Origin: Nannochloropsis oceanica
Taxonomy: Eukaryota; Sar; Eustigmatophyceae; Eustigmatales; Monodopsidaceae
Reading direction: 5' to 3'
Assembly: GCA_004519485.1 (NCBI GenBank)
Contig: CP038131.1
Coordinates: forward strand, 62,001 to 126,000
DNA length: 64,000 nucleotides
Shown: positions 44,046 to 55,190 of the stretch, piece by piece
Numbering within the stretch: position 1 is the first letter of the stretch
Layout: each line of letters begins with the position of its first letter
The notes under the pieces: model-generated
The model's input: only the letters and a program-made list of their open reading frames with translations
Database searches by the model: none
Told to the model about the DNA's origin: nothing
Made by a program: the position numbers and the translations under genes

Positions 44046-45635
44046 TCATGGCATCGCCTCTGTGTTGGTGTAAAACACCGAGGAGAGCTCAAAGCCGTTG
44101 AACCTCGACGCCGCCGCGAGCGTGTAAGCCCCCATCTCCTCAAAATACAACCAATCCCCAATCGCCAACTCAGGCAGCAAGGTCTTCTTGCTGATGCAAT
44201 CCATGCTATCGCACGTGGGGCCCCATACGGAGCATTCATACCAATCCCCCAACCACACACTCTCCTTATGACGGACCGCGCGCGACTTGGCCGCGAGCAC
44301 CTTCGGGAAGGCCTGCGCGTGGTCAAACAACAGGCAATTGAATGACCCATACACCCCATCATTCACATAATACATAAAACTCTTCTCCTCGCTCGAAACC
44401 TGCACCTGGCGCAGCCCCATCTTCTGGTGATCCGCCTGCTTCCCGCTTCCTTCTGTCCCGCTTTCGTCAATCATCATCGCGCTCGTGGCCGTGGTGGTGG
44501 TGGTGGTGGTCGTCGTCATCATTCCACCCGCACATGTCGCTCGCCCTCCCCCAGCTGCCACAGCCGCGGATGCTCTTCCTTCGAGCTTCGAGTCATCCGC
44601 CGCCGTCATCGCATCAGAGAAAACAGCTCGTCGTGATGTAATGGTGGTAGCGAGCGTAAACGCCGGTGCCACATAAAAGCGGCCCGGCTCCGCAATCACC
44701 CGTACAGCCGGGTCTGGGAAATGCGTCTGAATCGCCTTGCCCAACACCGCGGCTATCTCCTCGAATGTTACACTTCCCTCGGCCTTTCCGTGAATGTCCG
44801 GATCCTCACTCGAGTGACGTTTTTCCGACCCTGGGAACCCCCCCCCGACATCCAATAAGGTTAAGTGGTACCCGAGCCGTGCCCCTTCTTCGAACACCCT
44901 CTTCGCTCGGCGCACTGCGTCATCAAAAGCCATGGGGTCCTGGCACCCGGAACCAACGTGAAAAGAAACCCCCACCACATCCATCCCTAAGTGGCGCGCC
45001 GTCTGCAACAAAGGCAGGGTAGCGGGCAAATGGGCTCCAAATTTGGTACCGAAGCGACAGACCGACTTCGAGTCATCAGTCAGGATTCGCAGGACCATCT
45101 TGGCATTCGGGTTGATGGCCTTTACCTTGGCCAGCTCATCGGCGTTGTCGAACGTCATAAGGTGCACACCATGGTCGCGGGCATACCGCACATGCTCCGG
45201 GGGCTTGCAGGGGTTGGCATAGATAATGTTGGACGGGTTGACACCCAGGGCAAGCATCGTCTCAATCTCTCCCTTGCTCGCGCAGTCGAAGCCAGCGCAG
45301 AGGGGGAGGAGGGTCCGCAAGACCTCGGGGTCGGTGTTGCACTTGATGGCGTAAAAGGGCTCCACGCGGGGAAGGCAGCGTTGCCACTTGCGGTGCTGGC
45401 GGATAATCGCCCCAAGGTCAGCGACAAAGAAGGCATCTTCCAACCCCTCGTGCAAGGCCTTTTGCTCTAGCAAGGTGCGGACGGTAGGGAGGGCGTCGGT
45501 GGGAGGCGGGTGAAGGACACGTGGAGACAAGGGCCCAGCGCCAAGAAGGACAGCGCCACAGCCGGAAAGCTCGTCAGCCATGGAAAGGTCAAGGGAGGAG
45601 CGGCGCACGTGCGTGTCGACTTGTACCTCAGCCAT
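44046..45635 (-). CDS. ODC: Ornithine decarboxylase
   Basis: PLP-dependent fold-III decarboxylase that makes putrescine from ornithine, the first step of polyamine synthesis. About 529 residues from the Met at 45635 (MAEVQVDTHVRR); the frame stays open upstream to 45950, but that part is Pro/Thr/His-rich and reads like 5' UTR. Visible motifs in order: PFYAIKCNTDP (Schiff-base Lys near 96), DCASKGEIE, FHVGSGCQDP, LLDVGGGFPGS, VIAEPGRFYVAPAFT, YVNDGVYGSFNCLLFDH and WGPTCDSMDCI with the catalytic Cys near 474, then MGAYT. These fit eukaryotic ODC rather than arginine or diaminopimelate decarboxylase. Oddity: an insertion of about 65 residues (Ala/Gly-rich, then a run of nine Thr) sits between EPGRFYVAPAFT and the C-terminal barrel, making it longer than the about 460 residues usual for the family. 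Confidence 0.95.
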   Translation of the reverse strand: MAEVQVDTHVRRSSLDLSMADELSGCGAVLLGAGPLSPRVLHPPPTDALPTVRTLLEQKALHEGLEDAFFVADLGAIIRQHRKWQRCLPRVEPFYAIKCNTDPEVLRTLLPLCAGFDCASKGEIETMLALGVNPSNIIYANPCKPPEHVRYARDHGVHLMTFDNADELAKVKAINPNAKMVLRILTDDSKSVCRFGTKFGAHLPATLPLLQTARHLGMDVVGVSFHVGSGCQDPMAFDDAVRRAKRVFEEGARLGYHLTLLDVGGGFPGSEKRHSSEDPDIHGKAEGSVTFEEIAAVLGKAIQTHFPDPAVRVIAEPGRFYVAPAFTLATTITSRRAVFSDAMTAADDSKLEGRASAAVAAGGGRATCAGGMMTTTTTTTTTATSAMMIDESGTEGSGKQADHQKMGLRQVQVSSEEKSFMYYVNDGVYGSFNCLLFDHAQAFPKVLAAKSRAVRHKESVWLGDWYECSVWGPTCDSMDCISKKTLLPELAIGDWLYFEEMGAYTLAAASRFNGFELSSVFYTNTEAMP

Positions 45636-48473
45636 TGGTGGAAGGGAGCGGGTGGTGGGCGCGGTGGTGGCTAGAGTGAGGTGTGGGTGTGGGGGCGTGC
45701 GAACGCGGAGGAAGGGCAGGGATGCGGGCGGCGGGACGCCGGCCTTTGCCTGTGGTACGTGTGTGATATATGTGTCGGATGTGAATGTGAGTGAGTGCGT
45801 TGTGTGGGTGCGGGATGGTGGTGGTTCGACTATCTGCGTGAGTACGCGCATGAGTAGCGAGCCGAAAACGCAGCAAGGAATGGCCCGCTGTCGTGTCGAT
45901 GCAGTCTCCCGCGCGCAGTTGACCACCCAAGACGATTCATACGACGCCAACTAAGCGCATGTGCACACAAAGTGCGTTTGTGTTGTTATTGTCGTTATGA
46001 TGGGGCGTCACTACGTGTATGTCTGACGCGACAGATGAGCCCCGCGAAACTCTCGAGGTTGCGAAACGAGGCAGAGACTCTCGAGGGAGAGGCGGGCGTC
46101 CTGCGCCACTGAGTAAATCACAGCCATCAAAGGATCGCGAGCGGCGCCAACTACTGTCTTAGGGAGATTACATGGCCTTTGAGGAGGCCTGGGGGATCGC
46201 ATGAAATCCCTAACAGTCTTCCAGGTGCCCTGACGCATGGCAAGTGCAGCCAAAGCCCTCAAAGCCATTCAGAGGGAAGGCGGCCTCTCGGAGCGAATGT
46301 GTTGCTTGCTCAAAGTTCAAGGTTGTGGATGCCGCATCTGCCTTTTTGACACCCCCACTGAGCCGAATCACATGCCTCTGGTGCCAGTAGATGTTAAAAA
46401 GACCATACTATAAGGCTGGGCAGGTCGGTCTTGCAGATCACTCACTATGTAGATGATTTCGACAACCACCTGGAGGCCACAGACGTTGGACAGCTTGTAA
46501 TTCAAATGTCTTCTGGCCTCCAGCTGCTCTGGAGATATGTGCGCGGCGTCAGAATGGCCTCCCGCCTTGAGCTCGGTGAGTGAGGACAGATGTCTGGAGG
46601 TTTGTAAAAGACCACTTTCCATATAGAATTAGGTATGGGAAGTCTTGCCAAGCTAGGAAAAGTCTGCAGGGCGTGTGTCAGTGCAAATGCAACTGCTTGT
46701 CGCGTCACAGCAACGTGCACGTGACAAAGGAGTCTCGTCCTCGGCCCATCCACTTCAGCGAATATACACCAGTACAACAAAATTTCATCCCTCTTGCCCC
46801 AGGCACCAGCTTTTTTGATGGCTTATGAGAGATCTGTTGTGGAGCGTGAAGATGTGTCGTGTAGAGTGCGATGATTTTCTTCTCGGCTGAGAATTGAAAG
46901 AGCGAAACTGCGACGATAACCACAAAATAATTCGACCTTCTTTTGCCACAGAGGTACTCAGTGGTACTCCAGTATCAGGAAAGGATGAAAGGCCGGAGGA
47001 AAAGAGAGATTGAGCGAGAAAAAAGTCTAATCTTGTAATGGCTGGTATGGTTGGAGTATGCGGCATCATGTGTGTCCGGATCCGAGGCAGCCAGAGCATT
47101 GTGTCAAAGTCAAATGGCCCATCGACGGCTGACTGAACCGCCCCCGGGTCTTGCTGCTTCCTGCGCCTGTCTTCCAGGGGAGACCGACAGAACGTTTCGC
47201 GCCAGACCTCGCTTATCAGTACCGGCCTAGTCCTATCCAAAGGAAGCGATGAGCTTCAAGTGTCGACAGCTGCATCACTGCCATGTAGGAGGGGAACAAA
47301 TTGTCGTTGAAACGCATGCAGGAAATGTACGTAGGTCAATGGCAGATTTAATTTTCCAGCGTGGTTTCAGGTGGAAATCGATCGTGTGACATCTCATTTA
47401 TGTAAGCGTCAATCACTTTCTAGGGAATGTGATTTAACTGGAGAGGCGAAAGGCAGGGACAAACTGTAAAATGCTCCGCCGAATAGGGTAAGGAGAGAGA
47501 AAAGATTTTACACAAACTCACGGTATAGGTGGCTTGTAGTTTCCTTCCCATAACTCTCGAGTTTTGCGTTGAAAGTGCCAAGAGCACTTTACGTTGCATT
47601 CATGGGAGACATACTTGCGCTATTGAGAAGGGGGCCAGGAGGTCAAGGCAACGAGGAACACAAAGAGGACAGGAATACACTTGGTAGACGTGCTCAAGGC
47701 TCAAGATGATTTAATTGCAGAAGATCTGCGCTAATTGCCCTTGGGGTTATGATGCTGTGCTCGGTACAGTATCGACATGCTTCGGCTCGCGCCATAAAAG
47801 GGTCCCTCCAAATTATTATTTAACAAGACAAGAGCTGACGCATAAGGAAGCTGTGGCTGTCTAAATAAGCAAAATGGGGATGCATATAATTTTAATGTAT
47901 TTTCCATCTTTCATTCGGGGCTTCGATCGGTCACCAGGCCCTCCTACCCACTCCATCGGGAAGCCATGACAAGTTATACCTAACCGTGACTGCTCTTGAA
48001 AGCGAGGCGTTCTTGGAAAACTATGGTCTGTGGCCCTCTGCAACTTGGCATGTCCTCTCCCTCTCTGCCACATGCACATAAATGAGCAGAGTTTGGTGAC
48101 TATCCACGAGGTATAGCTGTACCTAATCCTGCGCGCATCATTGAGACATCCCTCTTGTTGAGCCTCCGAGTCGGGCCTCAAGGCTTCAAAGTACTTTTGA
48201 CGAAGCAAAAGCAAAGTGAAGTCCCTGTCCGACTCAGCCTATCGATGCCTGTTGGACACCGCCACAGAGCATGACAATGGTGGCCATATGCATGCTATAT
48301 TGGCAGTGAGGCCGCATGGCTGCGACGGTCGCCTGGCCCTCCCTCAGCACAACAAGTTCCCAGCCTCAGAATCACCCCTCGATCTTCTTCTCCATGGCCA
48401 AGCGATGAGGACTTCCCACACACTCTCACCAAACACTCAACCCGCACCATACACAGCGACTGGACGAATAAGG
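45636..48473. other. Gene-poor region, 2.8 kb
   Basis: Upstream region of two divergent genes. The first 320 bases are probably the ODC 5' UTR. From 46000 to 48200 the sequence is less purine-biased and more AT-rich than the rest of the window, with no simple repeats. Frames are short and none resembles a known protein; no tRNA or snRNA was recognised. It may hold non-coding transcripts or decayed sequence. An open frame from 48216 runs in phase into the next gene. Confidence 0.45.
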
Positions 48474-49143
48474 ATGAGCAATGTCGCGGTGGCCCCGCCG
48501 GATCTTGTGGCAGGCAGGCGTGTGGTGGTAGATCCCTCGCTTTGCTCCCTCTTGCGAAAGCAGCCGGCCCTACAAGGCCAGGCAGCCGTGCTCCAGGAAG
48601 ACGTGACGGCGTGGTCCAAGACGGTGCGTGTGCGATTTGATGGGGGAAAGACAGGCCGGATAGAGGTAGAGGCAATTCGTCCTTCGCTGAATGCGGCGCC
48701 CGAGGAGTTAGCAGCAACGAATGATGACGATGGGAGTGCCGGCGGCAGCACGGACAGCCACAGTGCAGCTGATGCAGCGGCGGGCGACAAGGCAGGAAGC
48801 GGCAGCAGTCAAGGCAGTAGCAAGTCCATGCGGGGTTCTCGCCGGTCCTCCAGCTCGACCCCCGTGAGTGCACCTAGCCCTCTTCCTCTTCCTCCTCCTC
48901 CTGCCTTGGGCCGCCGGAACAGCAGCCGCAGTGCCATAGCGACACCCGCACCTGCTGCAGAGGAGAAGACGCCGACGGCAGCAGCTGCAGCAGCAACAAC
49001 CGCAGAAGGAAGAGAAGAAAGTGGAGGCGGGGGGAGAGGTGGTGGATCAGCGACAAGTACTCCTTCTCCTTCACGAGCCTCTTCTCCTGGACCTGCTGCC
49101 ACTGCACAAGCAAAGGCGACCACTACTGCAGCCAGCCGTATCG

Positions 49144-49176
<33 letters not shown>

Positions 49177-50082
49177 CAATAAAATTAATCGAATTCGACC
49201 CTGAAACATGGGTGGGTAAAACTGTACGATTCACGCAAGCCTCCGGACCACGGAGTAAGGGAAAGAAGGGGAGGGTGCTCAGGGCAGGAGGGGGTTGGGT
49301 GACTGTCGAGGTGGCATCAGAGGGGAAGGAGAAGGAGGAGGTGTCAGGAAGGTCGTATAATATTGTGGTGGAGGACGAGGGTGGTGGGGAAGGAGGGGCG
49401 GAGGAAGAGCAGAGGTGCAGTGGGGGTGCTGTGGAGGGGGAAGGGGAGGGGGAGGAAGAAGAGGAGGAACAGCAGGCGCAGCGGCCGTCCTGGACTGATA
49501 TGGTGGAGGGGCAAGATACAAGAGAGGGCACAGTAGCGACAGGAGCAGGAGCAAGGAAGGAGGTTCCCCGTGCTGGGTCCCCGGACGAGGAGGAGGAGGA
49601 GCAGCAGCAGATAGTGGAGGGGGAGGGAGGGAGAGAGGGAGGTGTCGTTCCTGCCTTGCATGAAAATGCAATGGACGCCATGGCGGTAGTCCCGTCATCT
49701 CAGGAAGGGAGCGAGGATGGGGGGGAAGTATTGAGTAGGAGGGGAGGGAGGACAACGCGAAGAAGGTGCAATGGAGGGAAGCGCCAGTCATCCACGACTT
49801 TGCCTCCGGTGCAGCCACCGGAGGAGGAGAAATGGAGGGAGGTCGAAGAGGGGGAAGAGGAGGATGGAGGGATAGAGGTGGCGGGTATGGTTGGTAGGAA
49901 AGAGAGGAGGGAGTTGGAGGAGAGCGACGAGGAAGAGGAGGAGATGAGAGGACATGTTGCGAAAGAGGAGGAGGAGGAGGAAGAGGATGGGGAGGAGGAG
50001 GAGGAGGAGGAGGAGGAGGAGGAGGAGGAAAGGAGTCAGAGGAGTGCACCACGAAAGCGAGCGATCAGGTACGAGAAGGATA

Positions 50083-50113
<31 letters not shown>

Positions 50114-51884
50114 GGAAGGGGGGGGGGCAGGGCGGGATGCTGCGGCTGCCGCTTTATTCGCCTCTTCCTCCGCCTCCACCATTGGCGATGACGCCACGAC
50201 AGCAGCAGCAGCAGCAGCAACAGCAGCAACAGCAGCAACAACAACAAGAATAGCAGCTGCGATTCCAGCAGGAGCAGCAGCAGCGGTTCAGACGCCTCCA
50301 AAGAAGCGTGCCAAGGGCAGACCGAAGAAAGTGGTCGCTGGAGGCTCTCTTCCCACAGGTGCAGGAGGAGCAGGAGGAGAGGCGGCAGGAGGGGGGATGG
50401 ATGGTCTGGCCCTGCTGGCTGGGAGCTCGACGACGGCGGCACGGGTACCGTTGCGGCAGGTGGAACTGCATGCAGAAGCGGTGAAAAGGCATGTGGAGCG
50501 GCACTGGGATAGGTTCAAGGACCGGCCTGACCCGAGGGCATGGCTCACGGAGCTGAGGGAGATGTGCGAGACTGACTCGGAGAGGGAGGACGAGGATGAA
50601 TTCGTGGATGTCATGGCCTTAGAAAAACGGTGTTGTTGCCTATGGTGCCACGCCGAAAAAGGCTTGGAGGATGAGTTTTGTTGGAATGCCCGCTGTCCTG
50701 CTTCCCCTCTCTTCAGCGAAACGGCCGCCTTGGTGATGCCGGGTGGTGGCGCTCCCCCGGGCCCTCCTTCCCTACCTGTCCCCGTGGCATGGATGCAGTC
50801 TGCGGCGGGTGTGCGGAAGATAATCAAACGAAAACGGACCCTTAAAGCGGAAGCGGTCCATCTTCCCTACCCTCCCGCCGTGGCTGCTTCCATGAAAGCT
50901 GACCCGCTTTCCTCCGCCTCCTTCTCCTCCGCCACCGCCTCCACATCCTCCTCGATAGGAGAGCTGCGACGAGTGAAGAAGCTGAAGGGGTTGGATCATG
51001 GGCGCTTTTCGGAGGGAAGGAAGGTTTTCCCCGAATGCGGCTTCTTGGCCCATGCGCCCGTTAACCCTCAAGACCATGTCTTGTTCAACACGCACGCCTA
51101 TGTCAAATTCTTGGACGGCAAGGCTGTGGCCCTGGCAGCAGCAGCAGCAGCAGCAGCAGCGGCAGCGGCAGCGGCAGCGGCAGCGGCGGCGGCGACGGAC
51201 AGGGAAAGGGGTCAGGAGATGCACGAGCGGGGCCAGGGAGGGGGAAAGGGGAACTTGTTGTTTTCTCTGGACCCGGCCTTATACCGGTGGCAGGTGGCCG
51301 AAGCCATGCGGAAGGAGAAGGAGGCACAAGAAGCAGCGGCAAAGGCAGCAGCAGTGGCCGCTGAAGCGGCGGCGGCGGCAGCGGCGGAAGCACGGGCACG
51401 GTATGTTGAGCAGCAGCAACAGATTCGGTCTGCGATGGTGGTGGAGGCGGCGGCGCTGGCGCCAAGGGAGGCAACAGCAGCGGCAGCACTGGTCGAGTCA
51501 GTGATGAATGTCCCCGTTGGTCCCTCCTCAGGGGGGTCGCTGGCGGCCATCAGGGCGGGTTGGGTGGGTGAGGGGGAGAAGGAGGGAGGAGGAGGAGGAG
51601 GAGGAGGAGGAGGAGGAGGAGGAGGAGGAGGAGGAGGAGGAGGAGGAGGAGGTGGAGGAGGAGGAGGAGGGGCAGGGGGTTTGAGGGATGAGGATGGGGT
51701 TGTTCAGGCGGATGGAATGGATGTGCTACCGAAGATGGAGGGAGGGGGGGGAGAGGGAGGGAGGAAGGGGGAGGATATGAAGATTGACAAGGCACCGACG
51801 ACGGCGCTTGCGCACTTGGTGAGTGAGGAAGGGGAAAGAGGAATAGTAGGCTTGCCCGTGTCCGAGCAGCAGCAACAACAACAA

Positions 51885-51916
<32 letters not shown>

Positions 51917-52409
51917 ACAGCAGCAGCAACAGCAGCAGCAGCAGCAGCAGCAGGAGAGGCGGCAGCAGCGAGACGAGGAAGGTAAAAAGAAGGAAGAGCG
52001 TTGGATGGAGGAAATGAGAGAAAAGATCGCCGCCTTCGGAATGCGGGGGGAAGGAAGAGGAGAAGGAGGTGGAGGCATAGAGGGACAGGCGGAGGTCGAA
52101 GAGGGAGTAAAATGTGGCGAGGTAAGGAAGGCGGAGCAAGCGGGGGGGTATGAAGAGATTGACAGCCAGTTGCCTGTGAGTGGTGAGCAGCTCAAGGGGA
52201 TGATGGAAAAGGGTCGCATTGCGAACAATGTGTCGGCAGCACCCTATCCCCCGTTAAAGGAGGCGATGAGAAATGAGGAGGAGAAAGAAGAGGGGGAGGA
52301 GAGTGAGAAGCGGCTTCAGAGGAAGGACATGGCGTGGAAGGAGCACGAAGAGAGTAGAGTGAGGATAAAGATTGAGAATGATAGGCACCGTATGACGGAT
52401 CCGAATTAA
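48474..52409 (+). CDS. Large nuclear-type protein with AT-hook and Cys cluster, unknown
   Basis: About 1311 residues from the Met at 48474 (MSNVAVAPPDL); the frame is open to 48216, but conservation-like sequence starts here. Two related small beta-type segments occur, LVAGRRVVVDPS...TVRVRFDGGKTGRIEVEA (about 10-65) and WVGKTVRFTQASGPRSKGKK...GWVTVEV (about 245-280), perhaps Tudor/KOW-like modules. A basic AT-hook-like KKRAKGRPKKV lies near 610. A Cys cluster CCCLWCHAEKGLEDEFCWN and RCP follow near 718-740 and may bind zinc. Next is VFPECGFLAHAPVNPQDHVL near 850-870. Long disordered insertions separate these: acidic runs, Ala runs, a Gly run (repeat 51585-51669) and a Gln run (51867-51953). 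A chromatin-associated role is inferred from the AT-hook and Cys cluster only. Confidence 0.7.
51585..51669 (+). repeat. (GGA)n repeat, coding poly-Gly
   Basis: GGA run of about 28 units read as Gly in the Cys-cluster protein; the same triplet in another frame would give Glu or Arg. Confidence 0.95.
51867..51953 (+). repeat. CAG/CAA repeat, coding poly-Gln
   Basis: Mixed CAG and CAA codons for 29 Gln. The codon mixture makes slippage less likely than in the pure (CAG)21 tract at 31427 and suggests selection for the Gln run itself. Confidence 0.95.
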
Positions 52410-52994
52410 AGGGAGATGCATTATGGAGAGCGAGAGGGGGAGGAAAGGTTGTGGGGGTATAATCCGAATCGGAGAAGAAATGCATCATTGGCAGGAGAAG
52501 AAAGAGTAAGGAGCAACGTCAATAAAAAAACACCTCGAGGGGGATAATTTCAATGAGGGGTATGCATGACATGTAAGGGGAATGAGAAGTACAAACGAAC
52601 CAATGAGCTACAAGTCCATTCAATTTTATGTATAATATATCTTACGTGTGGCTTGAGCCTACATTTTCCTTTTTCAAGACTTGAGTACCTCCCAAGCTCT
52701 TTCATGTCAAATAAGACATAAAAGGATTACCCCTTTCTCCCTCCAAACTGCCTTCCCTCCTTCCCTCCAAACACACAACTCATGGAACAGTAACGCTACA
52801 TCCATTCGAAACAAATAAGCATTGTCTATACCTTCCTTTCCACTATTTTCTTCCCTTTTCACTCTGTCAGAAACAAGCACAATCGGTTCCCGTCCTTTTT
52901 CCTCCCGCCCCCACAGACCCTCAACCAGAACCAGAGAAATAAAGCAAGCACAGATAAGAGGAAGAGGCAGCTATTGTCCTATCGTGGTCTCCGT
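52410..52994. other. Intergenic between convergent genes
   Basis: No gene is supported. Contains A/T-rich sequence (TATAATATATCTTA near 52632) and the 3' ends of both neighbours. Confidence 0.5.
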
Positions 52995-54623
52995 CTAATG
53001 CACATGCATCTTCGGCCCCGTCCCGCTAAATATACCGAACTGATCATCAATGGCCGCGTACGCCCCCAGACACGCAAAAATAACGCCCACAGCAATCAAG
53101 GCCTGGTTAAACATTTTCTCTGGTCTGGCGGCCGCCATATCCTTTACGCGTGCGAGGAGCTTTGTATTAAGCAGGGCAGGGATGATGTACACGACACCTG
53201 TGCCTAGGACAGCGCCGATAAGACCAATCACGAAACCCACGTCTTCTTCCGTGCATTGACAAGCGATGCCACAGATGGCAGCCAGCAACATAACGGACAT
53301 CGTCATGGTGACTGGTTCGGATAGCAACGCCTTTTGTGTGTCGACTGACAAGCGACGAGAGTCTCCGACAGAACTTTTCCAGAGGGAGAAGAAACCGGTC
53401 TTGAGGCCGGCGAACATGAGAGGGAAACCGCATATGATAGAAAAGGCCGTCGCGAGCCGCGAGCCCGTCGCCAGCGCGTCCTTGGTTCGATGATAATTGT
53501 TAAGGAGGAGGGGTTGGGCAGCATGACCAAAGGTGCGAAATCCAAAGCTCATCATGAGGGCGAAGACGGAGAAGGAGGCAAGGAAGCCCAGGCCGACAGC
53601 AGAGGCGTAGCGTGGAAGGGTCCGATCCTTGAGTTCGGTGTAGTAGGCAATACCGTTGTAATGTGTCGTGAAGGCCACGCATGCCATGTTCATCAACGAG
53701 ATGGCACCGGGTCCCAGACGGAAAACTTTCTCCAGGGCCGTATGCGAGGGTTTAATGGGGCGGTACACCACGTCGATGAGGGAGTGGAATCGACCACCTT
53801 CTTGGTACGTCCCGTCAAGCTGCCGTTTCACCACAAAGGCTGTCGTGTAAAGAATGCCAAGCACCCCGACGATCGAGGAGTATTGAAGAGCAGACAAATT
53901 CTTCATCAAGCATAAAGGCATTAGGGGGAAGACGTGCAGCGCAACTAGACAGACCCACCTCTTGTGGAGTAAGGCAGGCGCCCCAAGAGCTTGGGCAAGC
54001 GCCGCCGACAAGTCCCCAATGAAGGCCGAGTAGAAAATACAACATCCAAAGCACAAAAAAGTGATGCCAGCATCGATGATCCACGCGGTGGACGGCTGGA
54101 GAGTACGCGACCAGATGCCTCGGAAAGAGTACTCGCCGGTGGCTTCGCAGGCGCGGGCGATGGAGATGAGGGTGTATGCCGAAAGAGAACCAAAGATGAT
54201 GAGGAGGGTCAACGCAGGGGCAAGGCCTGTGCCGCCTTCCGAAGCCATCCCAAACGCAAGTGGCAACATGCCGTGTGGGCAGAGGTCAGCCATGATGTTG
54301 ATGGCGAGAGAGCTGATGGTCAAGCCATGATGCGCGTCCGAATGCCCAGCAACAGAAGTAGAGGCAAAAGCAGGCTTGGTGGGAGCGCTAGCGGCCTTTG
54401 GAGAAGAACCGCCGCCGCGGACATGTTCAAGAAAATCAAGAGCCGATATAGTGGAGCAATCTTGCTGGAAATCACGGTTTGTTGTTGCCAGGCGACGTCG
54501 GAGAAGGAAGGACGATGAGGAGGCCGAAGAAGAAGGAGGGGTTGAAGAAGCGCAAATGGTAACCACGGCCAGTGCCAGAGTGGCCAACAGCAGGGCCTGT
54601 CGGCAACCAATGTGTGGCGCCAT
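52995..54623 (-). CDS. Amino acid/auxin permease family (AAAP) transporter
   Basis: Single ORF of 542 residues. It starts MAPHIGCRQALLLATLALAVVTICAS, a likely signal peptide or first helix, followed by a Ser-rich segment and an Arg-rich patch. From residue 100 on the layout is that of AAAP/SLC36-38 proton- or sodium-coupled amino acid transporters with about 11 helices: ILPLAFGxA-like segment MLPLAFGMASEGGTG, LLIIFGSLSAYTLISIARAC, AWIIDAGITFLCFGCCIFYS, LMKNLSALQYSSIVGVLGIL, AISLMNMACVAFTTHYNG (with the conserved central FxxHYN), ASAVGLGFLASFSVFALMMS, LATAFSIICGFPLMFAG and two C-terminal helices. Plasma membrane or vacuolar location cannot be told. The signal-like N-terminus is unusual, since most family members lack one; in this lineage it may direct the protein to the ER-derived plastid membranes. 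Confidence 0.88.
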   Translation of the reverse strand: MAPHIGCRQALLLATLALAVVTICASSTPPSSSASSSSFLLRRRLATTNRDFQQDCSTISALDFLEHVRGGGSSPKAASAPTKPAFASTSVAGHSDAHHGLTISSLAINIMADLCPHGMLPLAFGMASEGGTGLAPALTLLIIFGSLSAYTLISIARACEATGEYSFRGIWSRTLQPSTAWIIDAGITFLCFGCCIFYSAFIGDLSAALAQALGAPALLHKRWVCLVALHVFPLMPLCLMKNLSALQYSSIVGVLGILYTTAFVVKRQLDGTYQEGGRFHSLIDVVYRPIKPSHTALEKVFRLGPGAISLMNMACVAFTTHYNGIAYYTELKDRTLPRYASAVGLGFLASFSVFALMMSFGFRTFGHAAQPLLLNNYHRTKDALATGSRLATAFSIICGFPLMFAGLKTGFFSLWKSSVGDSRRLSVDTQKALLSEPVTMTMSVMLLAAICGIACQCTEEDVGFVIGLIGAVLGTGVVYIIPALLNTKLLARVKDMAAARPEKMFNQALIAVGVIFACLGAYAAIDDQFGIFSGTGPKMHVH

Positions 54624-55190
54624 TTATTGTCTATATCAACGAGATGTTTATGTGGTGTCTGGGTGAGGATGCAAGTTGGGAAGTGATGATTGAGAGCGTA
54701 CCATCGACTCTTCGCTTGCAACTGTGGCGCCATCTTGTTCGCCGGGAGCACAACCCCTAAATGCGCAGGCTTTTGGTGCCCAACCAGGCATATAAGCACA
54801 TGCCAATAGTGTGAAAGGCTGCCTTCACAGTTTATCCGCGCGTGATGTTAAAATTGAAGAACAAAAGAAGTTCTTTTCTTTAAAGAAAAAAAATCCCAAC
54901 TACTATACCTACCCTCTGTGTGCGCGGTTCAACCCATGCGCTGTGAGAAAAGCTTCCAAAGATAAGGAAAATCATACGGTTACGTGGTGAGCGTGCTTTG
55001 TATCTCGCACATGTATTATATTCGATAACTGTTCTTTCTTTGTGCTCTGGCACTATTTCGACAAAAAAGCTCTTGATTCATCTCCAAAGGAACTATTTAT
55101 ATACTCCCAATGAACAATCCTTTCTCCTAACGTCTCCTCCTTTCCATCTTTACAACAACCTTGAAGCCAATATCGTTCCAGCCACCTCCC
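54624..55190. other. Intergenic between two minus-strand genes
   Basis: Upstream of the transporter and downstream of the PPR gene. AT-rich, with an A7 run at 54886; no gene supported. Confidence 0.5.

Noticed and set aside
46368-46622. Minus-strand ORF of 84 codons with balanced composition in the gene-poor block
   Set aside because: No similarity that I recognise, no neighbours or splice pattern to support it.
48809-50052. Several Ser/Pro/Leu minus-strand ORFs opposite the Cys-cluster protein
   Set aside because: Same artefact of purine-rich coding strand; no recognisable protein features.
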